Source: Methylovorus sp. MM2
GTDB taxonomy: Bacteria > Pseudomonadota > Gammaproteobacteria > Burkholderiales > Methylophilaceae
Direction of reading: 5' to 3'
DNA: 64,000 bases
NCBI RefSeq assembly: GCF_001648895.1
Contig: NZ_LXUF01000001.1
Coordinates: 868,001-932,000, forward strand
The notes beneath the pieces are model-generated. The model was not told the origin of the DNA. It searched no databases and saw only the letters and a list, made by a program, of their open reading frames with translations. Every line of letters starts with the position of its first letter. The stretch's first letter is position 1. Positions 50,095-58,771 of this stretch are shown one piece after another. The position numbers and the translations under genes are program-made.

Positions 50095-51063
50095 ATGGCA
50101 CATAACCACACACACGATCACGCGCATACCCACGACCATGCGCACACAGCGCAAGGCACATTATTGTGGCCTTTGTTGCTTACACTCGGTTTTGCCATCA
50201 TCGAGGCGATAGGCGGCTGGTATACAGGCTCGCTCGCATTGTTTGGTGATGCAGGGCATATGTTCTCCGACTCCGCGGCCTTAGCGTTGGCGAGTCTGGG
50301 TGCGTGGATGGCGAGCAAGCCTGCCTCACAACGTCATAGCTATGGGCTGATGCGGTCTGAGGTGATTGTGGCATTCCTCAATGGTCTATTCATGCTAATT
50401 GTTGTGATTGCCATCGTGTATGAGGCAATACAACGTATACAAGCGCCGCAACCTGTGCAAGGTGCAGAGGTCATGCTGATCGCGATTGTTGGCTTGGTGA
50501 TTAATCTGATCGTTGCCAGAAAATTGCACCAGCATCAGACCAGCATTAATCATCGTGCTGCTTTCCTGCATGTGATGGGTGATCTTTTGGGATCTATCGC
50601 CGCTATCGTGGCGGGCGCTGTGATCTATTTCAGCGGTTGGTTATTGATCGATCCGATACTTTCGATATTGATCTCCGTGTTGATCTTTATATCCACGATT
50701 AGGTTACTGCGGGAAGCCTTGCAAGTCTTGATGGAGGGTGTGCCAGCACATATCGATCTGCAAGAGGTCACGCATGCCTTATCTCATTTGCCTAACGTGC
50801 ATGAGGTGCATAGCCTGCATGTATGGGCACTATCATCTGAAGTAACGGCACTTTCTGCACATATCGTGCTGGCTGATATGCAGGCATGGCATCCTGTGTT
50901 GAAAGATGTACGTCATTTACTGCATGAAAAATTTAATATTGGGCACATCACCTTGCAACCGGAGAGTATCGATGCACTCAATCAAGGTGAGGTGGGTTGC
51001 TGGCTCACGCATAAAGAGGATGCTAGTGCGCATCATCACCAGCGCCATTTACACAAGCATTAA
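50095..51063 (+). CDS. Cation diffusion facilitator (zinc/cobalt exporter)
   Basis: Inner-membrane metal exporter of 322 residues of the CzcD/ZitB type. Six helices follow a histidine-rich N-terminus (HNHTHDHAHTHDHAHT); the transport site motifs are HMFSDSAAL (HxxxD) and HVMGDLLGS, and a cytoplasmic domain of about 90 residues ends with a second histidine cluster. Zinc is the most likely substrate; no regulator gene is next to it. Confidence 0.93.
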   Translation: MAHNHTHDHAHTHDHAHTAQGTLLWPLLLTLGFAIIEAIGGWYTGSLALFGDAGHMFSDSAALALASLGAWMASKPASQRHSYGLMRSEVIVAFLNGLFMLIVVIAIVYEAIQRIQAPQPVQGAEVMLIAIVGLVINLIVARKLHQHQTSINHRAAFLHVMGDLLGSIAAIVAGAVIYFSGWLLIDPILSILISVLIFISTIRLLREALQVLMEGVPAHIDLQEVTHALSHLPNVHEVHSLHVWALSSEVTALSAHIVLADMQAWHPVLKDVRHLLHEKFNIGHITLQPESIDALNQGEVGCWLTHKEDASAHHHQRHLHKH

Positions 51064-51140
51064 GATAGAGCAACCATAAAAGAAAGCAGCCATAAGACTG
51101 TTTTTGTGACGTAGTATCAATTTGGGAAAAGGAGAAAAAG

Positions 51141-51323
51141 ATGCCATACGTGAGTATCAAAGTCGCAGGCTCATTAACACGTGAGCAAAAAGCCAAAATC
51201 GCCGAAGAGGTTTCCGATACGCTTGAGCGCATCGCTAAAAAGCCAAAGTCTTATACCTACATCACGTTCGAAGAGATTGCTGGTGAGAACTGGGCTGTAG
51301 AAGGAAAATTGCTGGATAGTTGA
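51141..51323 (+). CDS. 4-oxalocrotonate tautomerase-family protein
   Basis: A 60-residue enzyme whose catalytic proline is residue 2 of the coding sequence (MPYVSIKVAG), as required after removal of the start Met. The VTREQKAKIA-like segment and ITFEEIAGENW region fit the family. The natural substrate is unknown, since no aromatic degradation genes are nearby. A strong AAGGAGAAAA site precedes it. Its stop is 8 bases before the uvrC ATG. Confidence 0.9.
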   Translation: MPYVSIKVAGSLTREQKAKIAEEVSDTLERIAKKPKSYTYITFEEIAGENWAVEGKLLDS

Positions 51324-51331
51324 TTGGTAGT

Positions 51332-53131
51332 ATGTTTGACCCTAAACCGTATTTAAAGACGCTCCCCAAGCTTCCTGGCGTGTATCGCATGATCAATGCG
51401 CAGGATGAGGTGATCTATGTAGGCAAGGCGCGCGACCTGAAGAACCGCGTGTCTTCCTACTTTCAAAAGAATCTGCCTAGCCCGCGCACACGCATGATGG
51501 TTTCTAATATCGCGCGTATCGAGACCACAGTGACACGCTCAGAAGCCGAAGCCTTATTGCTTGAGAACAACCTCATCAAGAGCTTCATGCCACGATACAA
51601 CGTACTGTTTCGTGATGATAAATCTTATCCTTATATCGCATTGACGGGCGATGCCTATCCTCGCCTAGCATTCCATCGTGGCGTGCAGCGTAAGGGCAGC
51701 AACTATTTCGGGCCGTTTCCCAATGCAGTCGCTGTGCGTGACAGCATTCAATTATTGCAAAAGGTCTTCCGGCTACGCACCTGTGAAAATACAGTATTTG
51801 CCAATCGTTCACGCCCATGTCTTTTATATCAGATCGAACGATGCACTGCGCCATGCGTAGGTTATATCTCCGAAGACGATTACCAGCATGATGTGACGCA
51901 TGCGACTTGGTTCTTGCAAGGGCGTGAGCAACAAGTCATGGATGAGCTTAGCGAAAAGATGATGAAAGCGGCTGAGACGCAGGACTATGAAGGCGCTGCT
52001 ATATATCGGGACCGCATGCAAAGCTTACGGCAGGTGCAGGCCAAGCAGTTCGTTAGCGACTTTAATGTGAGCGATGCCGATGTGATTGCCTGCGCGGAGT
52101 TGCAGGGCCAGCATTGCGTCAATCTGGTCATGATTCGCGGCGGCCGCCAGCTCGGTGATAAGAGTTTTTTCCCTAAGAATGCAGATGGATATGAAACGCC
52201 AGCATTGGTTGAGGCCTTTCTTGAGCAGCACTATGTCGGCATCACCATGCCCCCACTTATCATCGTCGGGGTCGAGATCGAATCCGCAGCGCTTGAAGAA
52301 GTGTTTAGCGAGCAAGCCAACAGAAAAGTGCGCATCAATACCAACCCGATTGGTGACAAACGTGTATGGTTGAAGATGGCGCAAACAAATGCAGAGCTGG
52401 CGTTACAGCAACGCTCTGCCCAACAAGCCAACCAGCACAGTCGATTACTTGCATTGCGCGAAGCGCTTGATCTGGCAGATAGCACAGAGCGCATCGAATG
52501 TTTCGATATCAGCCATACGATGGGTGAAGCTACCGTAGCTTCCTGCGTCGTTTTTGATAAGGGTGCGATGCAGAATTCCGAATACAGACGCTACAACATT
52601 ACTGGCATTACTCCTGGCGACGATTATGCGGCAATGCGTGATGCTTTAACCAGACGTTATAAGAAGATCGCGGCAGGTGAGGGCAAGTTGCCAGACCTCG
52701 TATTCATCGACGGTGGCAAGGGACAGCTCGGTGTGGCGGTAGAAGTCATGCAGGAAGTCGGCTTACCTGATATCCTCTTGGTCGGTATCGCCAAGGGCGA
52801 AGAGCGCAAACCGGGTCTGGAACAACTGTTCTTCCCTGATCGAGCTGATCCTATTGGCTTAAAGAAAGATAATCCCGGCCTGCACTTGTTACAGCAGATT
52901 CGAGATGAGGCACACCGGTTTGCGATTACAGGGCATCGTGCCCGACGCGCCAAGGCACGTATGCATTCATCGCTTCAGGATATCGCAGGTATCGGTGCTA
53001 AGCGGCGTCAAAAATTGCTGACCCATTTTGGTGGGTTGGATGGTGTTAAAAATGCAAGTGTTGATGAACTTGCGCAAGTAGAAGGCGTCAGCCCAGTGTT
53101 GGCAGAGAAAATTTATCAGGAGCTTCATTAA
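51332..53131 (+). CDS. uvrC: Excinuclease ABC subunit C
   Basis: Nucleotide excision repair nuclease, 599 residues from ATG 51332 (MFDPKPYLKTLPKLPGVYRM); an in-frame TTG 12 bases upstream is less likely. The N-terminal GIY-YIG domain (GVYRMINAQDEVIYVGKARDLKNR), the UVR motif region, the RNase H-like nuclease part (ECFDISHTMGEATVAS, VFIDGGKGQLGVA) and two C-terminal helix-hairpin-helix motifs (IAGIGAKRRQKLLTHFGG) are all present. It overlaps pgsA by one base. Confidence 0.97.
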   Translation: MFDPKPYLKTLPKLPGVYRMINAQDEVIYVGKARDLKNRVSSYFQKNLPSPRTRMMVSNIARIETTVTRSEAEALLLENNLIKSFMPRYNVLFRDDKSYPYIALTGDAYPRLAFHRGVQRKGSNYFGPFPNAVAVRDSIQLLQKVFRLRTCENTVFANRSRPCLLYQIERCTAPCVGYISEDDYQHDVTHATWFLQGREQQVMDELSEKMMKAAETQDYEGAAIYRDRMQSLRQVQAKQFVSDFNVSDADVIACAELQGQHCVNLVMIRGGRQLGDKSFFPKNADGYETPALVEAFLEQHYVGITMPPLIIVGVEIESAALEEVFSEQANRKVRINTNPIGDKRVWLKMAQTNAELALQQRSAQQANQHSRLLALREALDLADSTERIECFDISHTMGEATVASCVVFDKGAMQNSEYRRYNITGITPGDDYAAMRDALTRRYKKIAAGEGKLPDLVFIDGGKGQLGVAVEVMQEVGLPDILLVGIAKGEERKPGLEQLFFPDRADPIGLKKDNPGLHLLQQIRDEAHRFAITGHRARRAKARMHSSLQDIAGIGAKRRQKLLTHFGGLDGVKNASVDELAQVEGVSPVLAEKIYQELH

Positions 53132-53709
53132 TGCTGTGGAATATCCCAAACAGCCTCACTATGTTGAGAATACTGCTTATCCCCGTGTTCGTTGGTATAT
53201 TTTACCTGCCTGTGGATATGCTGCCTAAGCACTGGGTCAATCTTTCAGCTACGCTTGTCTTTGCATTTGCTGCTGTCACAGATTGGCTGGATGGATATCT
53301 TGCCCGCGCACTAAATCAGACATCGTCTTTCGGTGCGTTTCTCGACCCTGTGGCTGATAAACTCATGGTGGCCGCTGCACTGATTGTATTAGTCGAGATT
53401 CAGCGGCTTAACGGTCTGTGGGGAGCTTCTATCGCGTTGATTATCATTGGTCGCGAGATAGCCATTAGTGCCTTGCGTGAATGGATGGCGGGTGCCGGCG
53501 AGCGCGGCAGTGTTGCCGTAGCATTTATCGGCAAAGTGAAGACGGCCGCACAGATGACCGCCATCTTGTTCTTGCTGTATTACGATCCAATTGGCGCAAT
53601 CAATGTAAAATTTATCGGTGAGATATTAATCGCGATCGCCGCGATTTTGACATTGCTATCAATGGCTTATTATCTTAAAGCAGCTTGGCCCCGTATCAGT
53701 CTTAAATAG
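53131..53709 (+). CDS. pgsA: CDP-diacylglycerol-glycerol-3-phosphate 3-phosphatidyltransferase
   Basis: Membrane enzyme for phosphatidylglycerol synthesis, 192 residues. The CDP-alcohol phosphotransferase motif is complete (DWLDGYLARALNQTSSFG followed by AFLDPVADK). The uvrC-pgsA order is conserved in many proteobacteria, and here the genes share one base (TAATG). A tRNA-Gly gene lies 60 bases downstream. Confidence 0.95.
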   Translation: MLWNIPNSLTMLRILLIPVFVGIFYLPVDMLPKHWVNLSATLVFAFAAVTDWLDGYLARALNQTSSFGAFLDPVADKLMVAAALIVLVEIQRLNGLWGASIALIIIGREIAISALREWMAGAGERGSVAVAFIGKVKTAAQMTAILFLLYYDPIGAINVKFIGEILIAIAAILTLLSMAYYLKAAWPRISLK

Positions 53710-53769
53710 AAGGCGCAATCCGGCCTTGACACAGGGCTGAAAATCCTTAAAATGGCGCCTTCTTTCGAT

Positions 53770-53845
<76 letters not shown>

Positions 53846-53849
53846 AATA

Positions 53850-53888
53850 TAAAAAAGGGAAGGCATCATCAGATTGCTTTCCCTTTTT
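53850..53888 (+). terminator. Terminator between tRNA-Gly and tRNA-Cys
   Basis: A-rich flank, GGGAA pairing with TTCCC with an inner GC pair, and a run of six T. It directly follows tRNA-Gly, so tRNA-Cys is either read through or has its own promoter. Confidence 0.8.
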
Positions 53889-53915
53889 TGCTACACCATC
53901 CCCGTGATGGACGAC

Positions 53916-53989
53916 GGCGCGATAGCAAAGCGGTTATGCAGTGGCCTGCAAAGCCATCTAGACCGGTTCGACTCCGGTTCGCGCCTCCA
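53916..53989 (+). tRNA. tRNA-Cys (anticodon GCA)
   Basis: A 74-base cloverleaf: acceptor GGCGCGA pairs with TCGCGCC, discriminator T, encoded CCA, anticodon loop CCTGCAAAG giving GCA, and a T arm GGTTCGACTCC. It ends 49 bases before the stop codon of the converging sensor gene. Confidence 0.96.
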
Positions 53990-54038
53990 AGACCTTGTCT
54001 TAATTCAATGAATCCTCTTAGATCACGCTGTTGAATTT

Positions 54039-55919
54039 TTATTTAAACGCAAATGTTTTGCGAGCAACAGATGCGATTGGGTTAGCAAATACCACTGTTA
54101 AAATCAGCAGCAATATCAAGACCCCTAACATCAGCAATATCGATGAGCGCAAAGTATCCATCGCGCTGCCTAGTACATTCTTCGCTGGTACAACAACGCC
54201 AAAGTAATCCGAGTTTTTATTACCTCTATCTAACTGGTAAACATAAGACAGATAGGTATCGCCATTATTACTAAAGAGTCGGGAGGTATTTAGCGACTGC
54301 TCATGGCTGGTTGTATTGATCAATTCTGGATATGGGACTGTCATGATCTTTTTGCTCATTGTGGTATCTAGCGTACTCAGCCATTTATGTCTTAAATGGT
54401 CTTTATATTCAGGCTCAATGTTCTTGATCGCCATTTCTAATAATGGGCCAAGTTCGCGCAAACGATTGGTAACCAGAAAGTGAAAATTCTTGGGGATATT
54501 GGCATTGCCTGTATCTACCATCTCAACATAGCTCAAGCCTTCAATAAAGTAGCGGTTAGCCATGAAATGCAGAATCACCGATGCATCCATTGTGGCATCA
54601 GCGTTACCATCGCGTACTGCTTCAAGCGCAGCTTTGGATGAGCTGACCTCTAGAATTTTGATGTCAGGATAGCTTGTATGAAGGGCTTGAATACTTGCCC
54701 ATCCTTTAGGAATCGCTATGGTTTTGCCTTTCATCTCAGCAAGAGATGCTGGTGTATCCTCTCCATCACGAAATGCCAGTCCAATCGGTAGATTAGCGAT
54801 CGGGGCGCTCAGATAGCCATTGGTACTATTTTTATTTGTCTCTGCAATCGGTTGAAGAATGTCGACTTTATCCTGCTCGAACTTCTCCATCAAACCTGTC
54901 CAGCTATAACCATTAATGAACTCGATCTGCAAGCCAAGCTTCGCTGCGGCGAGTTTTAAAAGGTCGACTGTATATCCTTGTGGGTCGCCAGCGACTGAGA
55001 AATCCAGCGGTGGCCAATCCTGTTCGTTGGATATCTTAACTGAGCCTAGACTATCAATATATTGGCGTTGAGAGTCTGGTAACTTCATTGGTTTTATAGG
55101 GGCGAATACTTGTTCATCCCCCTCAGACTTGTTGCGGTTTGAAGCGAGTATTTCACCTGACGCTTTGTAAAGATAAACCTCACCTTGGCTACTCAACGGC
55201 TGTTTGTTTAAATAGTTGGCTAGTGCTTCTAGTGGGGTATCGATACCAAGTACGGTATCTTCATCCGGCAGTTTGATAGAATATGTTTGCCCCGGTATTT
55301 GAGGAAAACTGAAAATATAGGGCGATGTTTTGTTGATCGTATCTGTATGCGCATCGTTGAACCACGGACGTGATCTTGCATCGTAGTTACTTGGTTCATA
55401 TCGGCTGGTGCGGAGCTGTAAGTGGTTGTCTAGAAAGTCTAATTGCTTGACCCGTTTGCCATTAAGCGGATAAATGCGGTTAACTACCCAATGATCTTTG
55501 TCTTGGGCCTTAAGGTATTCGCGCATCGCAGGATTGTTATCTAGGCTGATCACCTCATAAAAGTCACCATTTGAGAATCCAAGATAGATGTTGTAGAAAG
55601 CAGGGTTAGATAACATTGCATTCGCGAATAGCTCCGTGATCTTGGCTGATGCCCTATTGTCGACTTTTAGGTCAGTATATTTTGATAATGTCTCTGCAAG
55701 CTGTTTGGCGCGTTGTTCTCTGATATCGATAAAATCATCGACATCTTTTGCAGCTAATTGGTAGCTGGATAAAGCAGTTTTGATCGCGGCATTACGGTTC
55801 GAATAGTATTGAATACCGATAATAAGGCTGGCTATGATGGCCGCAGCAGGTAATACGGTTAAGATGGCAAAAGTCCGATTGGATGCGCTTGGATGATTTC
55901 TCGCTGAAATATCAGACAC
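54039..55919 (-). CDS. Membrane sensor with Cache and SBP-type domains but no output domain
   Basis: Protein of 626 residues. One helix (about 18-40), a periplasmic double-Cache domain (about 45-270, with SRYEPSNYDARSRPWFNDA), a periplasmic binding protein family 3 domain (about 290-530, DWPPLDFSVAGDPQGYTVDLL), a second Cache-like stretch and a final helix (about 592-615). Such sensors normally continue with HAMP and a GGDEF, PAS, HD-GYP or kinase domain. Here the frame stops 11 residues after the helix (FANPIASVARKTFAFK). It may be truncated at its 3' end next to tRNA-Cys, or work with a separate partner. Confidence 0.85.
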   Translation of the reverse strand: MSDISARNHPSASNRTFAILTVLPAAAIIASLIIGIQYYSNRNAAIKTALSSYQLAAKDVDDFIDIREQRAKQLAETLSKYTDLKVDNRASAKITELFANAMLSNPAFYNIYLGFSNGDFYEVISLDNNPAMREYLKAQDKDHWVVNRIYPLNGKRVKQLDFLDNHLQLRTSRYEPSNYDARSRPWFNDAHTDTINKTSPYIFSFPQIPGQTYSIKLPDEDTVLGIDTPLEALANYLNKQPLSSQGEVYLYKASGEILASNRNKSEGDEQVFAPIKPMKLPDSQRQYIDSLGSVKISNEQDWPPLDFSVAGDPQGYTVDLLKLAAAKLGLQIEFINGYSWTGLMEKFEQDKVDILQPIAETNKNSTNGYLSAPIANLPIGLAFRDGEDTPASLAEMKGKTIAIPKGWASIQALHTSYPDIKILEVSSSKAALEAVRDGNADATMDASVILHFMANRYFIEGLSYVEMVDTGNANIPKNFHFLVTNRLRELGPLLEMAIKNIEPEYKDHLRHKWLSTLDTTMSKKIMTVPYPELINTTSHEQSLNTSRLFSNNGDTYLSYVYQLDRGNKNSDYFGVVVPAKNVLGSAMDTLRSSILLMLGVLILLLILTVVFANPIASVARKTFAFK

Positions 55920-56357
55920 CGTATTCCCCTAAATCAAGATTGATAACACTTACATTGTTATTTTCTCTGACTATATAAGAATTTTATTCTGCTGTGAATC
56001 TTATTCCAATCTCGTCAGATAATAATACGATAAAGCATAAAAACGATATTTTGGAAGGGCAGCTTGAATGCGCAGATAGCGCGCGTTTATGTAGTCAATT
56101 AGATGCTGAGAGAGGGGTTAGTGCGCCTAATCTATATCGGCAGAGTCACACTAGGTCAATGACGACTCATCGGCTTGTCATATCAAGCTTACTGCCTTAT
56201 TCACTGCACTAACGTTTCTATTTTAGCGCATCTATTCTAGCCTTAGCCATTCATATTGATTTGATGGATATCGCACATATCTCAGTAGATCTTGGGCGGG
56301 AGCAAAGTCAATGTAGTCGGTGGCGCTAACCTCATAAAATCTCTCAGTGATTTTTTA
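55920..56357. other. AT-rich gap upstream of the sensor gene
   Basis: About 440 bases that hold the promoter of the sensor gene on the minus strand. Short frames on the + strand (one of 72 codons from 55994) have no ribosome site and a composition unlike protein. I see nothing else that I can support. Confidence 0.35.
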
Positions 56358-56579
56358 ATGCAGCATTTTTGTTTTCTTATTATGGGCTACACCATTTTTA
56401 ATCCATTTTATGAACCCATAGGCTTGCATCAGCTTACTGATAAAATAACTCTGATTAAAATAGCGGCCGGACTCTTTTCTCTAGCGCTGTTTCAGCTCAA
56501 ATCTCTATACATAAAGGTTTTATGTGCGACTAGTCTATATTTCTGTGTCATTGGTAGTGCTCGTTTGTACCTTGCTTAG
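56358..56579 (+). CDS. Possible small membrane protein upstream of the PAP2 gene
   Basis: A frame of 73 codons from ATG 56358 with two or three hydrophobic stretches (CFLIMGYTIFNPFY, IKIAAGLFSLALFQL, VLCATSLYFCVIG). It overlaps the start of the PAP2 gene by 56 bases. Its ribosome site is weak and the frame extends upstream to a TTG at 56292. The membrane pattern is protein-like, but the call is uncertain. Confidence 0.3.
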   Translation: MQHFCFLIMGYTIFNPFYEPIGLHQLTDKITLIKIAAGLFSLALFQLKSLYIKVLCATSLYFCVIGSARLYLA

Positions 56580-57165
56580 CGTTCTATATCTCGATTACCC
56601 CTTAGCTAGCTGGATTGAGACTCATATCAGGAGCCAAGGCGTATTCCGGCTATATACCTCTAATCTGCCCAGCCATCTTTTTGTTTTTGTTGTCATTGTG
56701 TCTAGCCTGAGTTTAGCTGGCTACCTTTGGTTGACCCTGCAAGCCAAGAAAAACAAGCATCGACTATTTTTCTTGGTTACGGCCCTTGTATTGCCATGCG
56801 CATATTTAACCAAGACCTTACTGAAACTGGCATTCGCAAGAATAGAAACACGGTTATGGTTATCTCACCCTAATATCCAAGCACCCCACTGGTTTAATTT
56901 TGATCATATGGGTTTCGATAGTTTTCCATCGGGGCATATGCTTGTTTTTACAACGCTCTTTCTATCTTTCTGGCATTTTTACCCGCAATATCGCTGGCTA
57001 TACTTGTTTTCATGGCTTGGGTTAGCAGTCGCATTGCTCTTGACGAATTATCATTTTCTCAGCGATATCATCGCTGGCGCATGGGTTGGTTGCCTTGTTT
57101 ACTATGCCATACATTCAATCCTTACCAATCGACGATTTAATAATGGAGTCTTGAAAACAGGCTGA
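56524..57165 (+). CDS. PAP2-family phosphatase
   Basis: Membrane phosphatase of 213 residues with about six helices. The catalytic motifs are partly present: KLAFARIETR for motif 1 (Pro after Arg replaced), FPSGHM for motif 2 with the catalytic His, and NYHFLSDIIAG for motif 3. Likely substrates are lipid phosphates or undecaprenyl pyrophosphate. The start is a GTG, as an ATG one base out of frame is quickly stopped. The tRNA-Leu gene lies about 100 bases downstream. Confidence 0.85.
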   Translation: MRLVYISVSLVVLVCTLLSVLYLDYPLASWIETHIRSQGVFRLYTSNLPSHLFVFVVIVSSLSLAGYLWLTLQAKKNKHRLFFLVTALVLPCAYLTKTLLKLAFARIETRLWLSHPNIQAPHWFNFDHMGFDSFPSGHMLVFTTLFLSFWHFYPQYRWLYLFSWLGLAVALLLTNYHFLSDIIAGAWVGCLVYYAIHSILTNRRFNNGVLKTG

Positions 57166-57266
57166 ATCTATTGGTCAAAACAATCGAGTCAGTGTTAAAA
57201 TACGTCCCGCTGAACATTATGGTGTCTTGGTTCCAAGCCACTTTCTATATTTTCTGCAATCGTGTT

Positions 57267-57353
57267 GCCCGGGTGGTGAAATTGGTAGACACAAGAGACT
57301 TAAAATCTCTCGCTCGCAAGGGCGTGCCGGTTCGATTCCGGCCCCGGGCACCA
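57267..57353 (+). tRNA. tRNA-Leu (anticodon TAA)
   Basis: An 87-base tRNA with the long variable arm of the leucine class: acceptor GCCCGGG pairs with CCCGGGC, D arm with GAAATTGGTAGAC, anticodon stem-loop GAGACTTAAAATCTC giving UAA, variable arm GCTCGCAAGGGC, T arm GGTTCGATTCC, and an encoded CCA. Its 3' end is the likely insertion site of the following island. Confidence 0.97.
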
Positions 57354-57364
57354 ATAAAATCAAA

Positions 57365-57420
57365 GACTTAATCTTAAGTCGCTAAGTTGTAAAGATTCCT
57401 AGTGTCAACCAAGTGTCAAC
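57365..57420. other. Candidate attachment region with integrase-binding repeats
   Basis: Just after the tRNA-Leu CCA there is an inverted repeat GACTTAA-TC-TTAAGTC (57365-57380) and a pair of direct repeats AGTGTCAAC (57401-57409 and 57412-57420). Direct repeats of this size next to a tRNA are typical arm-type binding sites of a tyrosine recombinase. The crossover itself should be in the tRNA 3' end. Confidence 0.5.
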
Positions 57421-57493
57421 GGATTGAACCTTATACTTTTTTGAGGGCATTCCGCATGATAAAGTGCGGCTATACATATCCGATTGTTAGTTT

Positions 57494-58762
57494 TTGATAG
57501 GGGTTCGATTGTCGTTTTCGCATGTACTTCTAACTATCTCACTTCTTTGTGCTGCTTTAGATGCTTCTGCAGGCCTTCCCTATATGTCTAAGACCATTTC
57601 ATGGGATGAAGATGTGCTACTTGCAGATGGACATCTATTATCGATTCATAGAACCGCTACTCATGGGTCCGATATATGGGGAAATTCTGGTGATGGGGTA
57701 TTAAAAGAACAAACGATTAGATTCGTATATGAGGGTAAAAAGGTCAAATGGGAGAGTGAAGAAACATCGCCTGTAGTTTATATGCCTGAAATACTTGGAT
57801 TTATTAATGGCATGCCTATCTTGGTATTTCCCATCCAGCGTTGGGAAATGTGCAAAAGATTCGATTACCCGCAAGAGGGCTTGGTTGCTATGGGCTATAA
57901 AAATGGACGCTGGTCGAGAATCGAGTTTTCATCTTTACCCAAAGATCTTAAAGTGAATCTACTGCGTAGTATGCATGCGATTAAATATTGGAAAGATTAT
58001 CAGAGCAGAAGGATTACGATATCAGATAAACAGAAGCTAGAGGACAGTGCAAGTGGATGGGGGTCGACTCAACAGGGCCAGTCTTTGTTGGAGTCTAGTG
58101 GTTTTCATGCTTCTGGTAGAGACGCTTGCGCTCAGATACACCCATTATATGATCAAGGATTTGAGGATTCTAAGGCCGAGAATGCCATAGCAGAGATGAA
58201 TGCTCGATCTATTGATGCTGAGATACAGTCCTTATCATCCACGCCGGAAACGATATCTTCAGATGATTTTCGTAAAGCAAAAGGTACATGGACAGGCGTA
58301 GGGTATTTAGGAGCAAGTTGTAGTGAGACTGTAGATAAGATTGAGCAGCTTGGCCAATATCGTGATAACGGAGGGTGGAGCCTAGTTGGCTTCACACTTA
58401 TTTTAAAGAATGGTACTCGGATTCCGTTTCAGCAACCCGAGATTAAACCTATGCAAGCTCCAGCAGCATTAGAGACTGTTATCTGTGATAAAAGCATTAT
58501 ATATACAGTAAAGCGACAAAGCAGGTTTGAATTGATGGTTCACCGTTTATCGTTAACTGGAAAATCGAAAGATGCATTGCAGATAAAACTACACCCGACA
58601 ATGTTTTTCGTAGAGGGAAAATGGCCGACTGTATGGGAGGTTTCCTTATTGAATGACCAGTTGGATATCGTTCTCGGCACTTACTCTTACCAAAGTACGG
58701 CAAATCGTGGGGGTATTCTTGAGCAAAAGGTGAACTACTCTGTTAGGTTACCGGCACCTTAA
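57494..58762 (+). CDS. Exported hypothetical protein (island)
   Basis: A 422-residue protein that I do not recognise. It begins with a signal peptide (SFSHVLLTISLLCAALDASAG) and continues as a mixed periplasmic protein with several cysteines (WEMCKRFDY, RDACAQIH, GASCSETVDK, TVICDKSII). There is no ATG at a suitable place; TTG codons at 57494 and 57509 are possible starts, the second lying 6 bases after GGGG. It converges with the integrase gene (9 bases between stops) and is cargo between the tRNA and the integrase. Confidence 0.7.
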   Translation: MIGVRLSFSHVLLTISLLCAALDASAGLPYMSKTISWDEDVLLADGHLLSIHRTATHGSDIWGNSGDGVLKEQTIRFVYEGKKVKWESEETSPVVYMPEILGFINGMPILVFPIQRWEMCKRFDYPQEGLVAMGYKNGRWSRIEFSSLPKDLKVNLLRSMHAIKYWKDYQSRRITISDKQKLEDSASGWGSTQQGQSLLESSGFHASGRDACAQIHPLYDQGFEDSKAENAIAEMNARSIDAEIQSLSSTPETISSDDFRKAKGTWTGVGYLGASCSETVDKIEQLGQYRDNGGWSLVGFTLILKNGTRIPFQQPEIKPMQAPAALETVICDKSIIYTVKRQSRFELMVHRLSLTGKSKDALQIKLHPTMFFVEGKWPTVWEVSLLNDQLDIVLGTYSYQSTANRGGILEQKVNYSVRLPAP

Positions 58763-58771
58763 GCTCAAAGA

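Noticed and set aside
55994-56212. 72-codon frame upstream of the sensor gene
   Set aside because: No ribosome site and no protein-like pattern; it lies in the probable promoter region of the sensor gene.
57171-57371. 66-codon frame across the tRNA-Leu gene
   Set aside because: It is formed by the tRNA and its flanks, and has no ribosome site.
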